From the IMG/VR virus record IMGVR_UViG_3300025282_000108, positions 1 through 36,872 of that record: a DNA stretch of 36,872 nucleotides. One strand, given 5' to 3'. The stretch comes from a virus. Each line of letters begins with the position of its first letter. Within the stretch, counting starts at the first letter, position 1. A program made the position numbers and the translations under genes. Positions 30,731-36,872 of the stretch are shown in pieces. The notes beneath the pieces were generated by a model. That model was not told the DNA's origin. It searched no databases and saw only the letters and a program-made list of their open reading frames with translations.

Positions 30731-30763
30731 AAAGGGGAACGTGGAAACCCTTTTTTTTCCACG
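30731..30763 (+). terminator. Mutually exclusive terminator/anti-terminator hairpins
   Basis: AAAGGG (30731-30736) can pair with CCCTTT (30748-30753), followed by five more U: an intrinsic terminator. Alternatively CGTGGAAA (30740-30747) pairs with TTTCCACG (30756-30763), which hides the U tract. Only one can form. Located just before the GroES-like gene. Confidence 0.55.
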
Positions 30764-30777
30764 CAAAGAGAGGAACA

Positions 30778-31155
30778 ATGGAAACCGCTCTTAATATTGA
30801 TGACAATATTGAACAGAAACAGGCAACTCAGTTGCCAGAGCCTACTGGCTATCGAATCCTAATTGCAATCCCAGACAAGGAAGAAAAGACTGAAGGCGGC
30901 ATTCTCAAGGCGCAGGAAACCCTGCAATACGAGGAAGTCTCCAGTATAGTTGGCTTCGTTATGAAAATGGGACCTGACTGCTACAAGGATGAAACAAGAT
31001 TTCCAACCGGACCTTGGTGTCAGGTTGGGGATTTTGTCTTGTTTCGTGCTTTCAGTGGTACGCGCATCAAGATTCATGGCAAGGAGCTTCGTATGATCAA
31101 TGACGACAATGTTGAGGCGGTAGTCGATGATCCAAGGGGAATAGAAAAAGTATGA
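30778..31155 (+). CDS. GroES-like co-chaperonin
   Basis: A 125-residue protein. PTGYRILIAIPDKEEKTEGG matches the Cpn10 start (P..dRvLv......kT.GGI), and VGDFVLFRAFSGTRIKIHGK with ELRMINDDNVEAVV matches its C-terminal half. A 20-residue N-terminal extension is present. Phage co-chaperonins (like T4 gp31) work with host GroEL to fold the capsid protein; the capsid gene is 2 kb downstream. No phage GroEL is visible here. Confidence 0.85.
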   Translation: METALNIDDNIEQKQATQLPEPTGYRILIAIPDKEEKTEGGILKAQETLQYEEVSSIVGFVMKMGPDCYKDETRFPTGPWCQVGDFVLFRAFSGTRIKIHGKELRMINDDNVEAVVDDPRGIEKV

Positions 31156-32165
31156 GTGAAGCAGAACAAACAACACAAGAAGATACAGGCATGAGTTCCG
31201 AAGAGAAATTTTTGGGAATCAAATCACAGATTGGCACTAAACCTAATGAAGATGTTGAAGTCCAAGCGGAGTTGGACATTGAAGTTGTCGATGAGACTCC
31301 TAGAGAAGACAAGCGTGTAAAGGATCAAAAAGATAAAACTGATTACGAGGCTGTTGATAAGGAGATAGCCAATGTAGGCAAGCTGGCAAAACAGCGTATT
31401 AAGAAACTGAAGTACGACTTTCATCAGGAACGAAGAAAGAAGGAACAGTCTGCCAAGCTGCGTGATGAAGCAATTGTTTATGCCCAGCGTGTTAAATCCG
31501 AGAATGATCGTTTGAACCAATTGGTTTCCGATGGTCAGCAATATTTGGGGAAACAGGCTGAAGAAAGAGCAGCTTTTGCTACCCAAGCAGCACAACAAAA
31601 ATACAAAGAGGCTTACGAGCAGGGCAACACAGACGAAATGGTTAAGGCACAAGAGGCGTTGACCAGAGCAACAATGGATACTGCAAGTGCAGAGGAATAC
31701 AGTGATGCAGCAGTTTACGATGCTCAAATGGCTGAACAGCAGTACGCGCAACAGCAGTATGCTCAACAGCAACAGCAACGACAGGTGCCGATTCCAGATG
31801 AGGAGGCGGTTTCTTGGCAAGCTAAAAATCAATGGTTTGGGAGCGATCCCGAAATGACCAGTTTTGCTTATGGAATCCATGAGAAGCTGGTTAGACAAGA
31901 AAATGTTGATCCAAAATCGGAAGATTATTATACAAGGATTGACAAACGCATGAAGGAAGTATTTCCTGATTACTTTGGGGTGGAAAAAGGACAGCCACCT
32001 ACTACGACATCCCAGAGTTCCGTGGTAGCACCAGCTACACGCAATAATAGTGCAAGACCACGCAAAGTGCAGTTAACGGCTACCCAAGTTTCCCTCGCAA
32101 AGAGGCTTGGGTTGACACCACAGCAATATGCTAATCAACTAATAAAGGATATGAACAATGTCTGA
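31152..32165 (+). CDS. Scaffold-like capsid assembly protein
   Basis: A 337-residue protein, very charged and Gln-rich, with long coiled coil (LAKQRIKKLKYDFHQERRKK, YAQRVKSENDRLNQLVSDGQ) and a repeated QQYAQQQYAQQQQQ tract. The conserved C-terminal helix (QLTATQVSLAKRLGLTPQQY) resembles the coat-binding end of podoviral scaffolds. Position between portal and capsid genes fits an internal scaffold. Confidence 0.78.
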   Translation: MSEAEQTTQEDTGMSSEEKFLGIKSQIGTKPNEDVEVQAELDIEVVDETPREDKRVKDQKDKTDYEAVDKEIANVGKLAKQRIKKLKYDFHQERRKKEQSAKLRDEAIVYAQRVKSENDRLNQLVSDGQQYLGKQAEERAAFATQAAQQKYKEAYEQGNTDEMVKAQEALTRATMDTASAEEYSDAAVYDAQMAEQQYAQQQYAQQQQQRQVPIPDEEAVSWQAKNQWFGSDPEMTSFAYGIHEKLVRQENVDPKSEDYYTRIDKRMKEVFPDYFGVEKGQPPTTTSQSSVVAPATRNNSARPRKVQLTATQVSLAKRLGLTPQQYANQLIKDMNNV

Positions 32166-32622
32166 AGAGCGCACCCCCCGAAGGGAGGAAACCCGTGCAA
32201 CCACAGAGCGGAAAAAATCGTGGTCTCCACCAAATGTTCTACCTGACCCTGAACCAAGGGATGGTTGGGAGTTTAGATGGATTCGTACCAGTATGGTAGG
32301 TCAACCTGATAACACCAATGTATCCAGTAAGTTTCGAGAGGGGTGGGAACCCGTCAAGTCCGAGGATCATCCAGAATTGAAAATTCTGTCTGATGAAAAC
32401 TCGCGTTGGGCGAAGGAAGGAGCAATTGAAGTTGGAGGGTTGTTATTGTGTAAATGCCCATCCGAAATTGTGCAACAGCGTAGAGAGTATTATCAAAACG
32501 CTGCGGATCAACAGATGGATGGCATAGACAATAATTACCTTAGAGAGAATGACCCCAGAATGCCTATGATGAAACCGGAAAGGCAAACAAGGGTTTCTTT
32601 CGGGAGTAATCGCAAGAAATAA
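32158..32622 (+). CDS. Conserved head-region protein
   Basis: A 154-residue protein with DGWEFRWIRTSMVGQPDNTN, VSSKFREGWEPVKSEDHPEL and VGGLLLCKCPSEIVQQRREY. The WxxR.S..G..D..N......GW..V pattern recurs before the capsid gene in many aquatic phages. Function unknown, perhaps capsid assembly. Overlaps the scaffold gene by 8 bp. Confidence 0.72.
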   Translation: MSEERTPRREETRATTERKKSWSPPNVLPDPEPRDGWEFRWIRTSMVGQPDNTNVSSKFREGWEPVKSEDHPELKILSDENSRWAKEGAIEVGGLLLCKCPSEIVQQRREYYQNAADQQMDGIDNNYLRENDPRMPMMKPERQTRVSFGSNRKK

Positions 32623-32667
32623 TTCTTGTGGTTATAAATTTTAATCTTGTGACTAAGGAGCACAGTT

Positions 32668-33246
32668 ATGCCTAGTAGTGCAACGCCGTATGGCGCAATG
32701 CCCCAAGCTGGACTGAGTTGTAATGGTTCTTTCACAGGAAAAGTCCGTCATATTAAAATTGCAAGTGCTTACGACACTGCTATTTTTTATGGTGACTTTG
32801 TCAAATTAGTGGCTGCCGGTACCGTTGAAAAAGACGAAGGCACTACTTCTATGACTCCTGTAGGTATTTTTGTCGGATGTAAATACACCGACCCAAATTC
32901 CAAGAACTTGACATTCAACCAGCAGTGGGTTGCCGATACTTCGGCTTCTGACGCTGTGGCTTATGTTATGGATGATCCAAATATTCTTTTCCAAATGCAA
33001 TGTGATGGCACTGCCGCACAGACCGTTTTGGGAAGCAATTGTGCGATTACCCAAACAGCAGGCTCTACTTCTATTGGTACCAGCAAGAATACTGTAGATA
33101 TATCTACTACAGCTACAACCAACACGCTACCAGTTCGTATCATCGATTTTGTCGATGGTCCGAATTCTGAGGTTGGGGATAGCTATACAGATGTTATCGT
33201 CAAGTTTAATGCTGGTCACCTTTACGATAACACAACAGGACTATAA
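32668..33246 (+). CDS. Capsid decoration-like structural protein
   Basis: A 192-residue, beta-rich protein without charge clusters: SAYDTAIFYGDFVKLVAAGT, TPVGIFVGCKYTDPNSKN, ASDAVAYVMDDPNILFQMQC. This pattern (GD.V, GVF.G..Y, A.YV.DDP...F..Q) is typical of a protein paired with the major capsid protein in marine podo- and myovirus genomes, probably a cement protein. RBS AAGGAG. Confidence 0.72.
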   Translation: MPSSATPYGAMPQAGLSCNGSFTGKVRHIKIASAYDTAIFYGDFVKLVAAGTVEKDEGTTSMTPVGIFVGCKYTDPNSKNLTFNQQWVADTSASDAVAYVMDDPNILFQMQCDGTAAQTVLGSNCAITQTAGSTSIGTSKNTVDISTTATTNTLPVRIIDFVDGPNSEVGDSYTDVIVKFNAGHLYDNTTGL

Positions 33247-33258
33247 GGAGATTAGCAA

Positions 33259-34170
33259 ATGGCTATTTCAAGAGCACAGCTACTAAAAGAACTCCTGCCG
33301 GGACTGAATGCGTTATTCGGATTAGAGTACGCCAAGTATGAGAATGAGCATCAAGACATTTATGAGACCGAATCTTCTGACAGATCGTTTGAAGAAGAAG
33401 TCAAATTAAGTGGCTTTAATGCTGCTCCAGTGAAAGATGAAGGGTCGGCTATCAGCTATGATAACGCCCAAGAATCATTTACCGCTCGTTACAACCACGA
33501 AACCATTGCGATGGGATTTGCGATTACTGAAGAAGCAATGGAAGATAATCTTTACGATTCTCTTTCTGCTCGCTACACGAAAGCACTTGCCAGAGCTATG
33601 GCTTACACGAAACAAGTGAAAGCTGTTAATCCATTTAACAATGGATTTAGCGGTGGTTCTTTTGATTCAGGTGATGGAGTTGACTTGTTCAGCACCTCTC
33701 ACCCTCTTGTTTCTGGTGGAACCAATGCCAACACTCCCTCAACCCAAGCTGACATGAATGAAACTTCATTGGAAGCTGCTGTCATTACGATAGCTGGGTG
33801 GACGGATGAGCGTGGTTTGCTTATTGCAGGCAAGCCAAGCAAGTTGATCATACCGCCTAACTTAATGTTTGTTGCTCAAAGGGTACTAAAATCCGAACTT
33901 CGGGTTGCTACCGCAGACAACGACATTAATGCGATAAGATCAATGGGCACTATTCCTGACGGCTTTGCCGTTAATCATTATCTTACAGATACTGATGCGT
34001 GGTTTATAATGACCGATATTCCAAATGGGTTTAAACATTTTGTTAGAACCTCTATGGAAACAAGTATGGATGGTGACTTCGACACTGGAAATGTACGCTA
34101 CAAATCAAGGGAACGCTATTCGTTTGGCGTTTCTGACCCTTTGGGAGCGTATGGTTCTTCAGGAGCTTAA
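33259..34170 (+). CDS. Major capsid protein
   Basis: A 303-residue protein. ELLPGLNALFGLEYAKYENE is the N-terminal arm. GFAITEEAMEDNLYDSLSAR with YTKALARAMAYTKQ is the spine helix region. PSKLIIPPNLMFVAQRVLKS matches the central domain of this HK97-fold family. No cleavable scaffold domain is fused, consistent with the separate scaffold gene. RBS AAGGAG. Confidence 0.88.
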   Translation: MAISRAQLLKELLPGLNALFGLEYAKYENEHQDIYETESSDRSFEEEVKLSGFNAAPVKDEGSAISYDNAQESFTARYNHETIAMGFAITEEAMEDNLYDSLSARYTKALARAMAYTKQVKAVNPFNNGFSGGSFDSGDGVDLFSTSHPLVSGGTNANTPSTQADMNETSLEAAVITIAGWTDERGLLIAGKPSKLIIPPNLMFVAQRVLKSELRVATADNDINAIRSMGTIPDGFAVNHYLTDTDAWFIMTDIPNGFKHFVRTSMETSMDGDFDTGNVRYKSRERYSFGVSDPLGAYGSSGA

Positions 34171-34180
34171 TGGAACCTGT

Positions 34181-34210
34181 GATGGGGGGGTTTCTTACTC
34201 AACCCCCATC
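34181..34210 (+). terminator. GC-rich hairpin after the capsid gene
   Basis: GATGGGGG (34181-34188) pairs with CCCCCATC (34203-34210), extendable with GGTT/AA inside, 11 nt after the capsid stop. No U tract follows, so it may stabilise the abundant capsid mRNA. Confidence 0.6.
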
Positions 34211-34229
34211 AACCTTCTAGGGTAATTTT

Positions 34230-34280
34230 GTCCTACAGACTGACCTAGCAGACAAGCCAAGACGGTAGGACTTATTTTTT
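34230..34280 (+). terminator. Intrinsic terminator with long structured loop
   Basis: GTCCTAC (34230-34236) pairs with GTAGGAC (34265-34271), followed by TTATTTTTT. The 28-nt loop (containing GACCTAGCAGACAAGCC) is longer than in usual terminators and may carry a second function. It separates capsid genes from the next genes. Confidence 0.75.
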
Positions 34281-34294
34281 CGGGAGAAAGAATT

Positions 34295-34804
34295 ATGGCA
34301 AAATCAACCTTTTCAGGTCCTGTAAGATCACTTGCTGGTTTTATTTCCGCAGGGAACGCTGCTGTAGTTAGCTTAACAGCTAATACAACTATTACAGTCG
34401 CCTCTCATGCAGGAAAAATGTTACTTTGCAATGATGCAGATGGAGTTTTTACTTTACCTAGTATTGTTGTTACAGCTCCAACAGAAGACACTGATCCTAA
34501 TCAACTTAACAATTTGGGTGCTCAATTTACTTTTGTTGTTGTGACAGCAGCAACAGATATGGACATCGTAACAGATGGCACAGACAAATTTGTCGGTGGT
34601 GCGTACACTGGTATTGATGACAGCGCAGCAGGCAAAACCTTTATTTCTGGCTCATCCAACGATGTTATTACACAAAATGGCACTACTAAAGGTGGTTTGG
34701 CAGGAAGCATTGTAGTTATTACTGCAATAGCAAGCGCTAAATACCATGTTGCAGCACAGCTACTTGGTTCAGGAACTTTAGTAACACCATTTGCTGACGC
34801 TTAA
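34295..34804 (+). CDS. Predicted beta-rich structural protein
   Basis: A 169-residue, Thr/Ala/Val-rich protein: VVSLTANTTITVASHAGKML, GAQFTFVVVTAATDMDIVTD and SGSSNDVITQNG. Repeating short strands suggest a capsid-surface or fibre-like protein. RBS GGGAG. No named family. Confidence 0.65.
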   Translation: MAKSTFSGPVRSLAGFISAGNAAVVSLTANTTITVASHAGKMLLCNDADGVFTLPSIVVTAPTEDTDPNQLNNLGAQFTFVVVTAATDMDIVTDGTDKFVGGAYTGIDDSAAGKTFISGSSNDVITQNGTTKGGLAGSIVVITAIASAKYHVAAQLLGSGTLVTPFADA

Positions 34805-34817
34805 TAGGGAGTAAATT

Positions 34818-35234
34818 ATGGCTGATGCAGTAGCAACACAAACCATTCAGGATGGCGGTCAAACAGCTATATTCAGATTCACCAATGTAAGTGATGGCAC
34901 TGGAGAAAGTGCTGTCACCAAGATTGATGTTTCTGCACTAACCACTAATCCAATGACTAAGATGGCTTGCAACTCGGTAAGCATCGAGAAAATCTGGTTC
35001 AGTAATATTGGTATGGGTGTCAAAATATATTTTGATGCCAGTACCGATGTTCTTGTCATTCAGCTACCTGCTGATTGGACTGATGAGCTTGATTTCTCTG
35101 AGTTTAGTGGTGTTCCTGATAATGCAGGAAGTGGTACAACTGGTGATATTCAATTCACAACAGTGGGTCACAGCAGTGGCGATAGTTATACTATTGTCAT
35201 GAAAGTGCTCAAGCATTACACCAATCCAAGCTAG
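34818..35234 (+). CDS. Predicted beta-sandwich structural protein
   Basis: A 138-residue protein: QDGGQTAIFRFTNVSDGTGE, ISNIGMG-like VSIEKIWFSNIGMGVKIYFD, and a C-terminal GHSSGDSYTIVMKVLKHY. Similar proteins follow the capsid genes in other aquatic phages. Likely a minor head protein. RBS AGGGAG. Confidence 0.65.
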   Translation: MADAVATQTIQDGGQTAIFRFTNVSDGTGESAVTKIDVSALTTNPMTKMACNSVSIEKIWFSNIGMGVKIYFDASTDVLVIQLPADWTDELDFSEFSGVPDNAGSGTTGDIQFTTVGHSSGDSYTIVMKVLKHYTNPS

Positions 35235-35242
35235 GAAAATAT

Positions 35243-35437
35243 ATGGCTAAGTACAAAGTAGTCCAAAATGGCGAAAGAGTGCCGAGTGGCGAACCTGTCT
35301 TTCAGGTAGCAACGACAGTTGATGGCGAAGATGTCATTGTCGATGCCAGCCTGATGACTAAAAAGGAGGCAACCGCAGCAATGAAAGCGTTGTCTCCCGC
35401 CAAGAAACCGGCAAAGAAAAAAACCAAGAAGAAGTAA
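35243..35437 (+). CDS. Small protein with Lys-rich tail
   Basis: A 64-residue protein: a compact N-terminal part (MAKYKVVQNGERVPSGEPVF) and a tail of SPAKKPAKKKTKKK. The basic tail suggests contact with packaged DNA. Function unknown. Confidence 0.65.
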   Translation: MAKYKVVQNGERVPSGEPVFQVATTVDGEDVIVDASLMTKKEATAAMKALSPAKKPAKKKTKKK

Positions 35438-35953
35438 ATGCCGTTAAGGAAAGGCTCTTCCAAGAAGGCTATTTCTGCGAATATCTCAACGCTCAGGCGT
35501 GAAGGGTATCCGCAGAAACAGGCTATTGCTATAGCCCATTCCAAAGCGGGTAAATCCAAATCAAAATTAAAAAAGGGAGGAAATATCATGCCAGAATATT
35601 TTGATTCAAAATCCAGCAAACCAAAGAAAACTAAGAAAACCCGCTATGCTGGTGGCGGAATAGAAAGCTATAATGCTCAAGTTCAGCGTAAATATGGTGG
35701 AGGCTCTGTGAAAAGGAAACAGGCTGGCAAGCAATTGCCATTGTCTGGCGGTTATCCCGGAGGAATAGCAGGTATGAAAAAACATATAGCTGAACTAGAA
35801 AAGATTGGCTTTAAGGGAGCACCAAAGACTGTAAGGCAAATTGCAAGAGCCAGAAGGGAAAATGTTTCTTCAGGAAAATCTGCTGCATTAGGTGTAAAAA
35901 GAAAGCCAAAGCTAAAGGGTAAGACAAAAAGAGGCACTAGCGGTGATGACTAA
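35438..35953 (+). CDS. DUF6496-like basic protein with probable internal start
   Basis: A 171-residue protein. The N terminus (MPLRKGSSKKAISANISTLR, QKQAIAIAHSKAGKSK) resembles DUF6496, a short basic phage protein. The frame continues into a second unit starting at ATG 35589 (MPEYFDSKSSKPKK), directly preceded by GGGAGGAAATATC, a strong Shine-Dalgarno sequence. Two products, 171 and about 121 residues, are therefore likely. The C-terminal part is Gly/Lys/Arg-rich. Possibly DNA-associated virion proteins. Confidence 0.7.
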   Translation: MPLRKGSSKKAISANISTLRREGYPQKQAIAIAHSKAGKSKSKLKKGGNIMPEYFDSKSSKPKKTKKTRYAGGGIESYNAQVQRKYGGGSVKRKQAGKQLPLSGGYPGGIAGMKKHIAELEKIGFKGAPKTVRQIARARRENVSSGKSAALGVKRKPKLKGKTKRGTSGDD

Positions 35954-35972
35954 GAGTCGGATAGACCTATAA

Positions 35973-36665
35973 ATGGCTATTGCAACCACCAATACCTTCA
36001 ATCTCAATATAGGTGAGATTGTCGAAGAAGCCTATGAACGTGCGGGATTAGAAGCCCGCACAGGCTACGACTACAGGACTGCAAGACGCAGTATCGACAT
36101 GATGATGCTGGAATGGCAGAATCGTGGGATGAACCTGTGGACGATTGAAAGTGGTACTGAAACCTGTGTTGCCGACACATCCACCTATACTTTGGCAGAT
36201 GACACCATTGATCTTATGGAAGCGCATATGAGGCTTGATGCTGGAGACTCTTCAAATCAGACTGATTATCAGTTGACAAGAATTTCAACAACTATGTATG
36301 CAGATATACCAAATAAATTATCGACAGGTCAGCCTACCCAGATATGGATTCAGCGATTGACGACAACCCCCCAGTTTACTCTATGGCCCGTCCCTGACGA
36401 TACGCAGACTTATACTGTTGTTTTTTTCAGGATTCGCCAGATTTATGATAGTGGTGAGCCCGGAAGCAACAACATGGATGTTCCGAAAAGGTTTATTCCA
36501 GCTTTGGTCTCTGGGCTTGCTTACTACATTGCCATGAAGAAGCCAGAATCTGCTGAAAGATTGCCTTTCCTAAAACAGGAATATGAAGAACAATGGCGAT
36601 TGGCTTCTGAAGAAGACAGGGTGAAAGCGGCTTTTCGTTTCGTTCCTTGGACTGGATATACTTAA
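35973..36665 (+). CDS. Head-tail connector, P22 gp4-like
   Basis: A 230-residue protein. NLNIGEIVEEAYERAGLEAR, RTARRSIDMMMLEWQNRGMN and LWTIESGTE match the P22 gp4 tail-accessory/DNA-stabilisation family. The later RRIQ-type region (FFRIRQIYDSGEPGSNNMDV, KRFIPALVSGLAYYIAMKKP) also fits. It would close the portal after packaging. The best evidence for a short-tailed virion. Confidence 0.82.
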   Translation: MAIATTNTFNLNIGEIVEEAYERAGLEARTGYDYRTARRSIDMMMLEWQNRGMNLWTIESGTETCVADTSTYTLADDTIDLMEAHMRLDAGDSSNQTDYQLTRISTTMYADIPNKLSTGQPTQIWIQRLTTTPQFTLWPVPDDTQTYTVVFFRIRQIYDSGEPGSNNMDVPKRFIPALVSGLAYYIAMKKPESAERLPFLKQEYEEQWRLASEEDRVKAAFRFVPWTGYT

Positions 36666-36872
36666 TGACCCAGTTTGCGGCAGGGCAATATGCATTTGGT
36701 TTTTGTGATCGCTGTGGGTTTCGTTATGGTCTCCATGACTTAAAGCCAGAGATTGTTGACATGACTCCAAGTGGATTCTTGGTTTGTCCAGAGTGTTTGG
36801 ATCAGGATCAGCCCCAATATCAGTTGGGCAGAGTTCCAGTAGATGATCCGATTGCTCTGGAGAACCCAAGAC
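36665..36872 (+). CDS. Zinc-ribbon virion protein, 3'-truncated by the window
   Basis: The ATG overlaps the connector stop (TAATG) and the frame stays open to the window end (69 codons seen). FGFCDRCGFRYGLHDLKPE and FLVCPECLDQDQPQYQLGRV give two Cys pairs for one zinc. Small zinc-ribbon proteins of this type follow gp4-like genes in related phages. Function unknown. Confidence 0.75.
   Translation, partial: MTQFAAGQYAFGFCDRCGFRYGLHDLKPEIVDMTPSGFLVCPECLDQDQPQYQLGRVPVDDPIALENPR

Overview
The window is part of a tailed double-stranded DNA phage genome (Caudoviricetes). Its structural genes (P22 gp4-like connector, T7/P22-type portal and terminase order, a giant multidomain virion protein) point to a short-tailed podovirus-like virion. 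The AT-leaning composition and capsid-region proteins of the kind common in marine viral metagenomes suggest an aquatic phage of a proteobacterial host. That host and habitat guess is inference. No integrase, tRNA or rRNA gene was seen. Both window edges cut a gene.

Layout: (1) 2-4789 (+), the 3' part of a giant polyvalent virion protein. (2) 4918-10314 (-), a leftward early operon from a near-consensus sigma70 promoter at 10350-10377: RecE/Cas4-like PD-(D/E)XK nuclease, Sak3/DUF1071 single-strand annealing protein, SSB-like protein, small unknowns, then a C5-cytosine DNA methyltransferase and a CmoA-like SAM enzyme. (3) 10414-13478 (+), RusA-like resolvase, a small unknown, a Toprim/DnaB-type primase-helicase and an unknown. 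(4) 13475-15303 (-), small genes including a ribbon-helix-helix protein and a DUF723-like zinc ribbon. (5) 15304-16030, an AT-rich non-coding block with direct repeats, operator palindromes and spaced AAAATATTTT boxes, a replication-origin candidate. (6) 16031-22996 (-), a MoxR AAA ATPase / VWA-metallopeptidase-like module whose genes are separated by self-cleaving hammerhead ribozymes. (7) 22997-23831, a long non-coding, helix-rich stretch. (8) 23832-36872 (+), packaging and head genes: small terminase, LexA-like winged-helix protein, HNH nuclease, large terminase, portal, GroES-like protein, scaffold, capsid, decoration-like proteins, gp4-like connector.

Two things stand out. First, seven sequences on the minus strand between 17.3 and 23.0 kb fit the hammerhead fold (CUGANGA core, GAAA, three helices, NUH cleavage site). 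Six are type III and one is a circular permutation (type I) whose core contains the stop codon of the upstream gene. Helix sequences differ completely between copies while base pairing is kept, so the structure appears selected. They would cut one polycistronic RNA into separate gene-sized mRNAs, each with a hairpin at its new 5' end and often a GC-rich hairpin at its 3' end. Second, the cytosine methyltransferase has Arg instead of the near-invariant motif X Asn (GRAMAVNV instead of GNSxxVNV) and lies directly beside a CmoA-like gene. The same Asn-to-Arg/Lys change in a laboratory methyltransferase allows use of carboxy-SAM, so the pair may make 5-carboxymethylcytosine in phage DNA.

Two operator families also connect the modules. 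About eleven copies or variants of AATATTGACYRGTCAATATT occur from 4.8 to 23.8 kb, mostly at gene boundaries. CTGGTATWATACCAG clusters lie upstream of the primase-helicase and immediately downstream of the LexA-like gene. A ribbon-helix-helix protein and a LexA-like winged-helix protein are the visible candidate regulators.
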